Shown: positions 1 to 11,689 of the stretch, piece by piece
Layout of the letters: every line of letters begins with the position of its first letter
How positions within the stretch are numbered: position 1 is the first letter of the stretch
NCBI GenBank assembly: GCA_963931925.1
Contig: OZ007582.1
Location: 38,254,617-38,318,616 of the forward strand
From: Onchidella celtica
Taxonomy: Eukaryota > Mollusca > Gastropoda > Systellommatophora > Onchidiidae
Length of the DNA: 64,000 bases
Reading direction: 5' to 3'
Made by a program: the position numbers and the translations under genes
The notes under the pieces: model-generated
What the model saw: the letters and a program-made list of their open reading frames with translations, nothing else
Told to the model about the DNA's origin: nothing
Database searches by the model: none

Positions 1-640
1 ATGAAAGAAAAAAGAAAAAAACATAATGATTGGCTGGTTTATGTTCAAGTACCAACATAATGTGCACATCTAGCTGGCAGTTCAAGATAATTAAATATGA
101 CTTTAATGTTCATGTCCTATAAAACAAACACGTATTTGTTAGTTATTACTATTTCATAATTCACGTATAACATACCTTGTTTTGCGCAGCAACCAGAATA
201 GATGTGTTTCCTTCGTTGTTATGATTCATCCAACAGAAGATGTTCTTGTCCTTTTATTACATACGACATAACACACTGCAGGAGGCATAGACATATTAAA
301 ATTCACTTTATTATGTTAACCAGGATGTTTTTGCTTTGGGCGTTTTGCAATGCGATTTCTTGCGTTCCGCTACTGTGCTTCGGCTAAAAGGGGACATAAG
401 GTACAGGCACAGCATACACGCTCTGTTTCGTACCACTGATACAGCCATCATAGTAAGAAGCAAGGAAAACGATCTAAGTGCATGCAATTGATATTATATG
501 CTTCCGTGGTTTCATTTAATATTTCGATCGTGGTATCTTTCCTGTGCTGGGTGTGTTCATAACGTCACCGGGTGTGCTATGAAAGAACGTCCCATTCTTT
601 CTTCCTTCATTTCTTTTCAATTCACTTTGGCAAGCACAAT
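1..640. other. Non-coding leader region, nothing recognised
   Basis: AT-rich sequence with only short random reading frames. I see no splice-bounded coding segment, RNA gene or repeat here. It would be upstream or 5' UTR/intron sequence for the exon at 868-1032 if that exon is expressed. Confidence 0.5.

Positions 641-709
<69 letters not shown>
641..709. repeat. (AG)n microsatellite
   Basis: About 69 bp of nearly pure AG dinucleotide with one interruption (GAAG near 651). Open frames across it (Arg-Glu repeats) are artefacts of the dinucleotide. Confidence 0.95.
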
Positions 710-712
<3 letters not shown>

Positions 713-867
713 AGTTATATTCCACTTCAACACCCATTTCTTAAAAAGCCATTTACAACGAATCGTCAGATAAAAATGAGTACAATGTTCTAAATTCTAA
801 ATATTTGTCCACTATGAGGACCATTATAATTATTATCATTTAAAATCTTCTTGGTCTATCTTTTCAG

Positions 868-1032
868 ATGCCGTCAGAAATGGCACGTTATTTTTTTACA
901 GCTGTGTTTCTTTGTTCTGATGTTCGCCGTGGTCTTGGGTCAAACGTTAGAGGATGTCATTGACTTTCAGGTGTTCTCAGATGGCAATAAGTGGACTACT
1001 TACCGGTCGCAAACTTCCACTAACTGGAATTT
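868..1032 (+). pseudogene. Orphan first exon, paralogue of the membrane-protein gene at 4202-8252
   Basis: The segment has a pyrimidine-rich acceptor (TTTTCAG) directly before an ATG at 868 and a donor GTAAGT at 1033. In one frame it encodes a hydrophobic signal-peptide-like stretch followed by a short ectodomain start (DVIDFQVFSDGNKWTTYRS). This aligns with the first exon of the minus-strand gene (DIIFFEVSRDGNEWTSFQK), and both end in phase 2 after a Trp-Asn. The ATG at the homologous position is out of frame with the conserved part: a T7 run near 890 reads as if one T too many. Either it is a broken duplicate or translation starts in an earlier exon. I found no matching second exon on the plus strand before 4 kb. 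What is seen: splice signals and homology. What is inferred: pseudogene status. Confidence 0.6.
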
Positions 1033-2473
1033 GTAAGTTATAAAAGTAAATAATTATGATGAATTATCATTGGCTTAGGGAATGGACTTTAAAAACGGCA
1101 TTTGGTCATCTCCCTTGTTCAACTTCTCCCTCCAGCACAAAGACCATTAATTTGCATAATATGATTCATTTTCTTTTCGTCGTGATTCGCGGATACCCGT
1201 ATGTATTTTGAGGTTTTTAACAGCATCTGTAATATTTATTTAAAATTCAAAGTACATGCATTTTCTAATTCAAAGTACATGCATTTTCTAATAGAATGTG
1301 ATTTGAAAGGACTAGCAATCCATTCGAAGACATTAGTTTGGGACAGTTTTATTTTGTATAAAACGGGGCACGTAACGTAATCTTAGTCATAAATACTGAC
1401 TCGAATTTATGTCAGCGTACGCATCTTGTCTGGCTAATTGTAAATGCAAAATGCCAATATAAAAGTGACTCTAGATGCAAAAGAGATTTTCTTTTGTTTC
1501 AGTATTATAAACTAGCTAGAGGATGTATGATTAATGAACCATAGATCTTGTGGCAATAGTCCCAGATATAATATATACTTCCAAAGGAATAAGATGACAC
1601 GACATTAATTGAAGGAAACAAATTCCAAGACAAAATAATGTTACATGAAATGTCGGGGTGTAATAAAAAGGGAAGTGTAAACATAACCTTCTCTAGAGGG
1701 GTATGATAGTGCTAGCCACAATATGGATTTGATCGTGCTGACATGATCTAAGAGCTAAAGCAAGAGATCTGGCTACAGTTGTTGTACAATGTGATACGCT
1801 TTTTTTTTTTTTTTAGAGAAACGCAATTTACAATCAAATGTGAAACTTGAATGAAACACCATCATGCTTGTATGTAATAATGTGTTTTGTGGATACCAAG
1901 GAAAGGACCATTTTCTGTTTTCTGCCTAAGGGGTAAAACATACCCAGGCTGGTGTAGGCGTTAGACCAATGGCTGGCCGCCCATAAATTTTGCTCCACAT
2001 TACCACAATAGTCACTGCCCACACCTTGACCCAGCGGGATGCAATGGACAGTGTCTATTGTGCTAGTGTGAAGCAAAAATTATTTAGCGGAGAGCGACCG
2101 GTCTAACGCCTAGAGCAGCCTGTGTCTGTTTCACCCCTAAAGCAGTGATTCCAGGAATCTGATCGTACCCCTCTCATCGCTAATCCTGTTCTTCAATTGA
2201 CACTACTGTGAAGTCAGGATTCCTTGGGACTGATGTCTTTTCAAAAGATACGAAGACAATTAGAGAGAAACACACATATACAAGTATACACCCATACATA
2301 CACATTATAAATACACAGAAATAGGCAACGGGAGAGTGAAAGGAGCCCTCTCTTTGCTTTGCTTTCCACGTTCTGTCCAAACCATCTCTACTCTTGCGTG
2401 AAATCCAGCGTGATGCTCTCACTCTATGCATGTTGTTGATCATATTTTGGTTCTCACTCATTTGCCCATCCCC
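1033..2473. other. Non-coding, intron or intergenic
   Basis: Besides the 23-bp direct duplication listed separately and a T14 run at 1801-1814, nothing is recognisable. An 80-codon frame on the minus strand (1834-2076) has no splice or family support. Confidence 0.5.
1246..1291. repeat. 23-bp perfect direct duplication
   Basis: Two adjacent identical 23-bp units (TTCAAAGTACATG...), 1246-1268 and 1269-1291. Looks like a single local slippage or tandem duplication. Confidence 0.9.
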
Positions 2474-2617
2474 TTCTTTGATCTATTCATCACTATTTGA
2501 CCGTATCCCTTCTTTGATCTATTCATCACTATTTGACCGTATCCCTTCTTTGATCTATTCATCACTATTTGACGGTATCCCTTCTTTGATCTATTAATCA
2601 CTATTTGACCGTATCCC
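2474..2617. repeat. 36-bp tandem repeat, 4 copies
   Basis: Four head-to-tail 36-bp units start at 2474, 2510, 2546 and 2582. They differ by single bases (for example GACGGT for GACCGT in copy 3 and TTAATC for TTCATC in copy 4). The unit is a multiple of three, so it reads open on both strands, but there is no sign that it is translated. Confidence 0.92.
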
Positions 2618-4050
2618 TTCCTCAAGTTCACCATGGTTATATCCGTTTTATCTGCCTTTGTGAAGATGAACGATCTTTTCTTCTCTTCTTTTCTCCTGCA
2701 TCGCATTAAAGTTGCACTACTGTTGGTATTCATGATAACACACTTATTATGAACTTAATTTGGGTGGCCTAATTCTGTATATCTTTGTAAATTGCATTAT
2801 AACCATTCATGTTATTGATATAAAAATACAAAATAAAGACAAGTATGTTACGTATAATTGGAAGAAAAAAAATCTATAGGAATATTGATCTTGCCTTACT
2901 AGTTTGTCTGTGCACTCTCTATATATTGAGCCACTAAGTTTGGTGTTTCCATGTTAATTATTTATTTTTACCGAAATATAAGCATGTTTGCAGCATTCTA
3001 GTCTTTAAAAGGAAAAAAAAAAAAGTAATATTTCAAACACTGAGCACCTTTAAAATGTCTGTAAATTGGTTTGTTTCACACAATGTCACAAGTGATGCAC
3101 TTCCCCTGAATCGTAGATTTTATTTGGTCTGTCGTCGCAAGTTCCAAGAGATCATGGACGGACGGGTAATAGAGATAAATTACAACATAGCTGGCAAGGG
3201 GCCGTGAAACAAAAATGCTAGTTTGTTGTTGTTGTTTTTTTCGTTTTTTTTTCTCTTAATTAATATTGGTTGCGCAACCCATAGGGAGGGTCTCAGGATG
3301 GTTTCATTGCGTTCCTCAAGATCAACTTTAACGAAAATTGAAATGGATTCATTCGTTGATGAGCACATTTATTACAAAGTACTGATTTCACAGAAATGTA
3401 TATGCATAAAGCACTCCCATATTTCGTTCTCCCAAATGTTACAATGTTCCTTTGGATTAATTTAAATTTTGCAGGCAAAAATGTATTATTTTCTTTGAGT
3501 CATCGACCTGATTTTTAATTGGATTATTCACTTTACATCATTACCCAAACTGCACTTTTCGGAAATTGTAAATTTCTGTTCGCCTTCCATCGGGAATTCC
3601 AATGCAGATATTTGAGAATTCACACCATGGCATCTCTTGGTGTCAATAGTGAGAGAGGAAGATGATGCTCAAAACATCATGATCAACATCACAAGTTTGA
3701 GTTGTGTTAACGTAAGAAACAAACAGAATAGAATAGAACATCACAGTTCTTAATTTTAACTGATCCATCTTATAAAGCTCAAATGTTCAATTTCGACTCT
3801 TTATGCGTAGATCGAAAGACAAACATTATGCTCCTTTCGTCATGACACAACGTTTGTCAAAACAAAGTAATAATAATGATTAAAAAAAAAAAATACAAAC
3901 CAATAACCTTGACGGAGAGATCCGTATAGGGAAATGTTGAAACTTCAATTCCAAAATGTACCTTTATTACAAAGATGGTGTGTTACATTCATTTCAGTTA
4001 TAATAGCGCTGATTCGTTAATAATATTTCTGTAAATCCAGTTTCTTTTTT
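2618..4050. other. Non-coding, nothing recognised
   Basis: AT-rich with several A or T runs (3008-3023, 3232-3252, 3882-3893). No exon-like segment or named repeat family was seen on either strand. Confidence 0.5.
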
Positions 4051-4056
4051 TTTATT
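4051..4056 (-). terminator. Candidate polyadenylation signal AATAAA
   Basis: On the minus strand AATAAA lies about 146 bp beyond the stop codon at 4202. It is the first canonical hexamer downstream of the membrane-protein gene. The surrounding A/T richness makes chance occurrence possible. Confidence 0.4.
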
Positions 4057-4201
4057 ATTTTAAAAAGATGAAACGCTTATTCTGAAGAAGATGATTTAAA
4101 GCTGCGTGTCCATGATTATCCGAATTTTCAAAATGTCATTTATCTCTGCTTTCAGCTGTTGCTGGTGAGGATGCATGGGTCCCCTCACAATGTACATCAC
4201 C

Positions 4202-7200
4202 TTAGGAATTTTGAGCATCGTCACCATTGCTGACAGCATTGATGTGGCCATTTGTGTTCGATTCTTTTCTTGACGGGCTTTTCCTTCCACCCTGGCGTAT
4301 TTTCTTCACCCGCCAGACAATAAATATGACGCCCACTATGACTGCAACGAAAGCAACTGATGCCACCGCTATACCAGCAATATGTGCAGCAGATAAACGC
4401 CCATCGTCTGAACAGCATTCTGTCATGTTGATGAACTCCGGGTTGGTATATGAAACTCGCGCATATTGATCAGATGCCCACGCCATATAAACAGAATTAT
4501 GTCCATCAGTGCACTGAATATTGAGAAATGTAGAGCATTCTGAATCTGAGATACTGTCACAGATATTGATGCTGCTGTGTTGGATTTCACATGTTATATA
4601 ATGCCACCGGACTCCTTTCCACTGACGGCATACATAGTATTCCTCCGACGATCTTCCACTGCCATTATGGGTTTTCACTGATGCGATAGCAACCCTCGAA
4701 TGGTGCTCAGAAGGCCCGGTAAAAACCACAACTGGGCAGTTCATATCCTTTCTACATAGACAGGCAGTGAAACTGAAATCATAAAACATTTAAATTTAAG
4801 GCAAATGACATTGAGCATTAAACTAAGTTATAAGTTGCCTTACAACCATTACTTCAGAGTTGTCATTTTTTTAAAGTGTTTTTACAATGAGAGAGGCAAT
4901 GTCAATTAATCATCTATTGAACAAAAAATAATATGAATATAAAGTAAAATGAGATCGACTTTTTATGTCATGATTGAAATTCACTTCCACATAGCGATTT
5001 GCAGCACATGTATGATCCAAATAATATCTTACTCAAATGTAATTCGTTATGAACATTATCATAACTCAGTAACAGACACAATACACCATGTAACACGGCA
5101 GGGAACCTTATCAAAATATGACACGTGTCTAGATGTACATGTAATGCTTTGTTGGGGCACATTGCGGATGGCAAAAATAATCTTCTGTATCTTTCTTTGT
5201 TTCCTTTGATGTGTCTTGTTCTATTGCTCTAGATAAGCAAGCATTTCTCAAACAAAATGTTGTGTATGTGATCCATGAATGTCTTGGAAGCTGAGGTAAG
5301 GAAGACAGAGAATAAATGGGTTGACCAAAAGCAATTTACTTGATAATGTTTTAGTTAGAATGGAAGTTGTTGCAATTAACCATTTTTTATCAAGCTCTGG
5401 GAAATGCCCTGAAACAGTCACTTACTTACTTGGACAATAGGGAATCACTAACATTGCGTAAGCGCCCCGGACGTCTAATTATTTGTGCTTGGAATTATAA
5501 TAGGTCTGTCACGCTTTCATGGATGACAGAAAAAAGATGTCAATATCGGTTTTGTATCTATAAGAGTCAAAGAAATACTATTTTAACTAGAATAACATTC
5601 TGCAGTAGATGTTAAGATCTGGATAGTTAACTAAAGGCTGTACCTTATTCTCCCCTGAGGAGGGAAGGCTTGTTTACAGAAAAATTTACTGCTCCGCTCT
5701 CATTAAAGTCTCGTCAAAAGTATATCAAATTTAAGAGTTCAGTTGCATTCATTCCAGTTGTTTTGTAACGCCCTCCAATTGTGACGTTGAACTCACCAGT
5801 TAACACTAATCTAAAACCGAGACTTCCCTTCTTTCATTGTGAACTATATTATGTCGTCACTCCCGTAATGCTTTGATATACATGTATAAGCCCTACACCT
5901 TTACTGTGTTGTGTGTGCCAACTGTGATCATGTAAGATCAAGAAACGCTCACATCGTGAGCTTGGACACTTTTTTGTGATAATTCTGTCGTGGTGAGACT
6001 TGCGAAACAATTTTGTCGTCTGTGTTGATGAAGATGTGGTTTGTGGAATCTCTAAAGTTTAAATGTTAGAATGGGAGGAATGTCGCTGATTGTCAATGTA
6101 ATATATAGTGTGAAGGATGTAAAGAGGGTGCAAACTATTGGGCGATGGCGAATGGAACAGCAACTTCAGGTTTCAAGCGTTTGAAGTTCCAATTCTTCAG
6201 ATTATAAAACAAAATGAAAGAAAACAGGAAACCAAAGTTGTTTCCGTGAATATGTAGTCACTGATTGGCGTTTAAATTATCATTGCCTGCTGCAAATTCT
6301 TCACAACTGTCTTTAGGCATGAATTGGCATTTTGTGCTCTAGAGAATTCAATGTTTTTTCTGCTTACCAGCAAATTTTAATATAAAATCGTGCGAAGAAG
6401 CCAAGGTGGTAGCTTTTCTTCAGTCTCACTCAATAAAATATAACCTTTGTTACGATGTTGCTATACTAAATGTTACGAATTTGGGGGGATTCTGTCTACC
6501 TAAGGTTTCGACTGCATCTAAAACGAGAGGTATCTAAACTTTCGTACCATGCCACACACTAATAACAATCTGAATAAGTTTCATAAACAGACCTGCAGGG
6601 CCACAAATTTAATTACATTAATTACCCTAACAATTTTGTCTAGATCTATTATATAGTAAAGACAACATCAGCAGCATCAAATCCAAATTCAATAATACCT
6701 CACTAGAATTCTACTCTAGATTCCTATAATATTATTATACTTCTGACTCACTAACAATCTGAGTACTAATTATATATATCTCAGATCTGGTCTGCCTACT
6801 ATATATATCAATCAATACACTAATATGGTCTCTGGCGACAATGTCATCTCAGCCATTTGTGCCTAACGCTTATAATAATCGAGCCCGTCAATACAAACTG
6901 ACGTAGCTAAGTCTAGAGATCTACTCTAGGATGGGCTGGCAATGCCCAGCCTCATCCAGACAAATCAATCACAATTCACAGATGTGTATGCCATACATTC
7001 ATACTAGTTGCAAGTCTATATATATCTTTATCTTGCATTCTTGGGTAGCACTCCTAGTATATGCGGCAATCCTGTCCTACTGGATCACTTATGTTCAGCT
7101 CCTCGTTCATGGTTGAGTCATCAACAGACAAACACTTACGATTAGTCCCTGGTGTTAGAGACCAGGGAACGATGGACAATAGCGGTGGGCATATCTCATT

Positions 7201-8252
7201 CAGGCATATGGATTCATCTCAAATGTCTATAGTGGACTAGACATGAGTCGTACAACGCTTTTATGATTCTTCAGGCAGAATCGTGCCGACGCCTGCACAG
7301 ATTGGAGTTTTCTGTATGGAGTGCAGGATATATGTCTGGGCTGACTTTTATACTGTCTAGCCACCTGCAACTACCGTCCAAATCCCTAGATTTCATTGGT
7401 GCGGTCAGCTCCGAGCTGAGCTCGCAGTATAATTTATTCTATTGTATAAGTCGGTTACGGCCTTGCACTAATACAGACAAGGTCAATTTAAAATGTCAAA
7501 ACAACTACTGAAATCTTTAAACCCTCGTGCTTTCTACATTTTATGCACGAATTTCTGAACGCGACTAAGCGTCTTAAACTATCTATCCTTATTCGCCCCT
7601 TCTCTTCCCTTCTAAGTGTTCATCAAAATCACGGGGTCGAGAACGGCTCTGTCACTCCTAGCTATACATTTATTCTATCTCGCCCCACTTTCTTTCCATC
7701 TCTAAAACAAAAGTGTTTCAAACAAACTGTTCACGAGAACAGCTCAAGGACAAATTACGCTGGTTAAAATTAACAAGTCGTGAAAATTTACTCACTGAAC
7801 TCGTGACCTAGCAAGGCATTTATGGACTTAATCTGTTCTTGACAACCTTAACATTGTAATGATGGTGAAAATGTCATACACTTTTACTCTACGGGGCAAT
7901 CATGTTAAGTTGAGTTCAATTACGCAAAGGATTGTACCGATAGGAAATTTGGAGAGACTGAAGGGAGATGTAAACATGAATAAATCAATAATCTGGAGTG
8001 ATAAAGGACTGCAGAAGATATGACTAATACAGTTATAAAGTGCCCTTCCTCAGTAAATTATTTTATCAAAGGTATTCATTTTATAATCACTTACTCGTTC
8101 CAGGTGTCATAATTTTCCTTCTGGAAAGATGTCCACTCATTGCCGTCCCGTGACACTTCAAAGAAAATGATATCTTCTCCTCGTCCTATGACCACAGTGA
8201 CCAGCAGAACAAAGAAATAAAGCTGGATCTGTCGCGTTGTTCCTACCGCCAT
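4202..8252 (-). CDS. Small type I membrane protein, two coding exons
   Basis: Exon 1 is 8252-8095 and exon 2 is 4772-4202. Exon 1 (158 nt, 52 codons plus 2 nt) starts at an ATG that directly follows an acceptor (CTCTTCAG), implying a 5' UTR intron. It encodes a signal peptide (core IQLYFFVLLVTVVIG) and the start of the ectodomain. The donor is GTAAGT. Exon 2 follows an acceptor ATTTCAG, and its phase matches exon 1 exactly. The joined protein is about 242 residues. Exon 2 gives a cysteine-rich ectodomain of roughly 130 residues with about 10 Cys, one NMT glycosylation site, then a transmembrane helix (AGIAVASVAFVAVIVGVIFIVW), a basic stop-transfer run (RVKKIR) and a short Ser/Lys/Asn-rich tail of about 35 residues. 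No recognised domain; function unknown, plausibly a cell-surface recognition or adhesion protein. The first exon has a paralogue at 868-1032 on the opposite strand. Confidence 0.75.
4773..8094 (-). other. 3.3-kb intron of the membrane-protein gene
   Basis: Bounded by the donor at 8094 and the acceptor at 4773 of the minus-strand gene. The part from about 6470 to 7770 differs in texture: richer in CTAG and TATATA words, starting TGTTACGAAT as some LTRs end. I could not find a second terminus or target duplication. No coding segment recognised. Confidence 0.55.
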
Positions 8253-8900
8253 CTGAAGAGATGGACAAAATCAGTTAGGTGTCCATCAAAATGGACAAAT
8301 GTTATAGTCATCGCAAAGACGTTTCAAATAGCTTTTTAACCAACAGCTCAGTTCCTTATGGACCGATCTTTGTCAAATTTTGCATCGGTTTGTTTTCAGG
8401 GAAAAGTATTTTTCCATAGAATTTCGAGTATCGTTGGTCAACATTTTTTTTTTCTTTAACTTATATTATAGACAGAAATGAGACAACATTGATGATTTCA
8501 AAGTTAAGGCAATGTAAAAGAAATAACCTCGAACACCGATTCCTTGGATATCGTGTAAGAAAAAGACACTGTGCAAACAGATTTGCCACTGGCGCCTGAT
8601 CTGGAGTGAATTTATTTCCATTGCACAATGCAGTTTTTGTGCCATGTAGGCCGTAGGACGAACATTGCAAACACTTGTGTAAATAAAGTTTCGTTCCACA
8701 CCCCATTAAAAAAATAGAAATGCGTTTTAAGAGTGTTTCTCATGCTAGGCCGTCCTTAGGGGACCAGAGTATTTTATACGGTAACCTACAGCTGAGCAAG
8801 GAACACAACTGGGTACTTTCTTTCTATGTCATTGTATTTAGGCTGCCTTCCCCTGACAACAGCTTATCGGTGACCACTTCCAACGATAAATAAAAGCAAG
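8253..8900. other. Upstream region of the membrane-protein gene
   Basis: No exon recognised. At about 8755-8830 there is a degenerate match to the dispersed GGGGACC family (GGGGACCAGAGTATTTTATA ... CAGCTGAGCA.GGAACACAACT), also seen near 10148, 21610, 29070 and 44130. A 5' UTR exon is expected somewhere here because the start codon follows an acceptor. Confidence 0.4.
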
Positions 8901-9170
8901 GCGTTATTTACAAGGCATACCTTGAAACTAACTCCAGCGTTATTTACAAGGCATGCCTTGAAACTAACTCCAGCGTTATTTACAAGGCATGCCTTGAAAC
9001 TAACTCCAGCGTTATTTACAAGGCATGCCTTGAAACTAACTCCAGCGTTATTTTCAAGGCATGCCTTGCAACTAATTCCAGCGTTATTTACAAGGCATGC
9101 CTTGAAACTAACACCAGCGTTATTTACAAGGCATACCTTGAAACTAACTCCAGCGTTATTGACAAGGCAT
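8901..9170. repeat. 36-bp tandem array with internal palindrome, 7.5 copies
   Basis: Units start at 8901, 8937, 8973, 9009, 9045, 9081 and 9117, with a half unit from 9153. Each holds the 12-bp palindrome AAGGCATGCCTT (GGCATACC variant in the first and seventh) followed by GAAACTAACTCCAGCGTTATTTA. The core AGGCATGCCT fits the RRRCWWGYYY half-site of p53-family factors. The same 36-bp unit occurs at 18297-18341 and 32386-32430 just upstream of the FAR1/MULE gene. The 84-codon frame through the array (LKLTPALFTRHA repeated) is a by-product of the 36-bp period. Confidence 0.9.
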
Positions 9171-9403
9171 AAATAAATGAAGTAGGCCTAGATTACTAGA
9201 ACTCACACCTCTCTTATGGGACCTTTGATATATTACGTCTGCCTTTAGAAATAAGTTAAATGTAATTTAAACATAACAATGAAAACGTTTCGATTAACTT
9301 ATTTTACGATATTTTAATATGGGATGGTCTACAGTAAGTGAGTAACTGTGCACGTGAGTTTCAGTAGTTATTCCTAGTTTCATTACTTTGTTTTTGGGTT
9401 TGT

Positions 9404-9705
9404 ATGAATATATTCAATTAACCACTTCGGTAACCTCAATGTTAAGCCTGCATCAGGCTCACTCCCTGACCTTGCTTTTTTAAAAGAATGTTTGTTTTTT
9501 TTAAGATTGTGTTTTTCCGGTTGGTTTTTTTCCTTTTTCTTTTGTATACACAGTCAAGTTTGTTTATCTCATTGTTGTGACATGTCAAGCAAGGCTCGAA
9601 ACAAGCATGGCGTTTAAACCTTGCAAATCTCCCAAATTACAAGGATTGATTATAGGTCAGTTAATGTAAAGATGGACATGAATCACTGAGCTGACTGGCA
9701 CCCCC
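9404..9705 (-). repeat. Degenerate tRNA-headed SINE relic
   Basis: On the minus strand GGTGCCAGTCAGCTCAGTGATTC resembles the tRNA-like head of the copy at 10800-10985. The far end (AGCCTGATGCAGGCTTAAC ... TGGTTAATTGAATATATTCATA) aligns with that copy's body. The B box is lost and the middle contains unrelated sequence. Confidence 0.4.
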
Positions 9706-10024
9706 TGAAAATGTGAAAATTTTGACAATAAGTAAGGCAAAGTTAATACACTCAGTGTACCAGTATTAAATGTTCAGTATATGTGTGTGCGCCTGAAGAA
9801 AGGTACCAGTTGTCGGTACAGCTGTTTTTGAGCTAGGGGGTGAAAAGGTAGAAAAAGTCGTGCCTAGTCAAAAATGTACTTAATCTAACAGAAAACACAA
9901 GTTTAACCATTTCTAAATAGCATATGAAAAGGAATTTGGAATATTTTATGTTTAAATATTATTTTATTAATTATTTGTACAACATGTGACTCTTCACGAA
10001 TTAATATTGGAGTGGTTGTTGCTA

Positions 10025-10125
10025 GGGGACCGTGGACTAATTACAAAGCCATTATAGAAATAATACTGAGTACAGTAGTGTTCACTGCTCATCTATAGTT
10101 TACCGTGTAACATGCCACGGTCCCC
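10025..10125. mobile_element. 101-bp MITE with GGGGACCGTGG terminal inverted repeats
   Basis: Perfect 11-bp terminal inverted repeats (GGGGACCGTGG / CCACGGTCCCC), each flanked by TA, so the inverted repeat is 13 bp if TA is counted. The interior contains AATTACAAAGCC and GTGTTCACTGCTCA, words that recur in diverged partial copies at 21600-21660, 25620-25700, 29064-29130 and 44120-44215. A TA target duplication suggests Tc1/mariner-type mobilisation; the superfamily is not certain. Confidence 0.65.
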
Positions 10126-10139
10126 TAAAAACAGCCAAG

Positions 10140-10255
10140 TCGGAAGTTTTTGGGATGTTGTTAGAAGAGCGCAGTATTTTACATAGAAAGCTAGATCTGA
10201 GCATTGAACACAACTCAGTAGTTTCCCTCTTTGCCTTTGTAATAAAACTACGCTC
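10140..10255. repeat. Diverged partial copy of the GGGGACC repeat family
   Basis: GATGTTGTTAG...GCAGTATTTTACAT...AAGCTAGATCTGAGCATTGAACACAACTCAGTAGTTT parallels 44120-44215 and the inner part of 21600-21660. It lies directly beside the intact 101-bp copy at 10025-10125. Confidence 0.5.
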
Positions 10256-10799
10256 CCCCAACAACATCAAAAAAGTCTGTCATGGGCGAGAGCTGTTAAA
10301 GCTGTTTTTCTCAAAAGTTGTCAATTGCCCCTTGTCTTACAAAATGTGTCATATCTTCAAAACTACTTAAGATATTGGAAAAAATTTTAAAAGCAGCGTG
10401 TTCAGCATTTAATTTTCTAGAAGAATATGCCCTTATAAATTATATCAAAATCCAAAATTTGCGACAACTGGGACCTTTCTCCAGGCACACACACATATTG
10501 TCAGATCTATGCTGCAAATAAAAAATTTGAGCAAATGGTGCCAAATATACACTGGTTATTCATTTTTTCCACTGATGGACCAAGCCTTAAGCTCCCAAGA
10601 AGTTTTGTGGATTACAGCCGCACAACACTAAACCCAAAATTGAATGTTTTTTATGTATATAAAAAAATATAATTATTGAGGTTGTTGCTTCATTTAAGTA
10701 AAAGTTTTTAAGTAGGTAAACAAAGCATACGTCCAATGTCTAATCCCTGCAAAGGGCAGCGTTGTTTTTAATTATTGAGTACAAAAAGCCTAAACTCTG

Positions 10800-10985
10800 G
10801 CACAAGTTTGTTTATATGAATACTCAGTCAACCATTTAGCTTAATCTCACGAGTATAGCCCCCGTCAGGCATTGGAAGGAGCTTCAAGATGATTCCCTGA
10901 ATAAATCACAACCAGGTGCAGGGATCAAACCCTTCTGACCCGAAGTAAAACGCACAATCCACTGAGCTACCTGGCACTCCTGGTA
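10800..10985 (-). repeat. tRNA-derived SINE copy
   Basis: The minus strand reads GTGCCAGGTAGCTCAGTGGATTG (A-box-like) and GGTTTGATCCCTGCACC (B-box-like), as in a tRNA-derived Pol III head of about 70 nt. The tail shares sequence with 9404-9480. A true tRNA is unlikely because the anticodon arm is not well formed and a second, degenerate copy exists nearby. Confidence 0.55.
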
Positions 10986-11689
10986 AAATAAAAATATGAT
11001 GTTTGACCAAAAGACTGAAAAACAATAAAAACCAAGCCACGTTTTTTCTTTTTCATTATTAATAAGTGAGTGTGAATAAAAATTAATATTTTTAATACAA
11101 AGAACAAACACAAATTCCTTTTTTAGAATGAACTATAAGAAAAATTTTATTCAGCAACATAAAAAATTATATTAAAAGACCAAATTAAAAAGATGCGATT
11201 AAAAACACAAAGGCAATAAAAAGGACATTTTAATAAAATGTTGTACTTACTACAGACTATACATGTACAGAAAAGCATTGGTTGTCATACTGGAAAATTA
11301 TTCATAGCGAAAAAAAAAAAAGGAATAAAAAAAAACGAAGTTCTTAGCACTATTAAAAATTGGAGACTAAGAGAAATAAACTACTGAATGAATGTGTCTG
11401 TTACATAAGTCAGTTTGTTTCACATACAAATGGTAATCTGTCCAGGGCATTAAACTAAGTCAGACAAGTGAAAAGTATTTTGAAGTATTTAATTTTTTTT
11501 ATTTTTTTGTGTGTGTCATAACTGAACATAAAGTCAATAACAGCTCATCAATAATAAGTTTTTTTTAAATCCTCTAAATCAGGTGACCATACCTGGGTAA
11601 AATTAATGGCATAGTGCTAAGGTTTCCTACAAACAAGATGACTATTAAATTGTTTCGTCATGAAGAATGCCTCAGACTAAAATCTTATT
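10986..11689. other. AT-rich region 3' of the FAR1/MULE/SWIM gene
   Basis: Several A runs (11309-11337) and no coding signal. It would be the 3' UTR or downstream region of the minus-strand gene ending at 11690. Confidence 0.45.

Noticed and set aside
6471-7775. Possible solo LTR in the intron of the membrane-protein gene (TGTTACGAAT ... TTAACA)
   Set aside because: The left end resembles an LTR terminus, but no 4-6-bp target duplication pairs with any plausible right end, and no second copy occurs in the window.
8901-9170. CRISPR array
   Set aside because: Regular 36-bp period but no spacers: the units are contiguous and the context is eukaryotic.
8922-9176. 84-codon frame with LKLTPALFTRHA repeats
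   Set aside because: The repeat unit is 36 bp, so any frame stays open. No start context, splice sites or homology.
10915-10985. A functional tRNA gene
   Set aside because: A-box-like and B-box-like words are present, but the cloverleaf is poor and a related degenerate copy exists nearby, so it is read as a SINE head.
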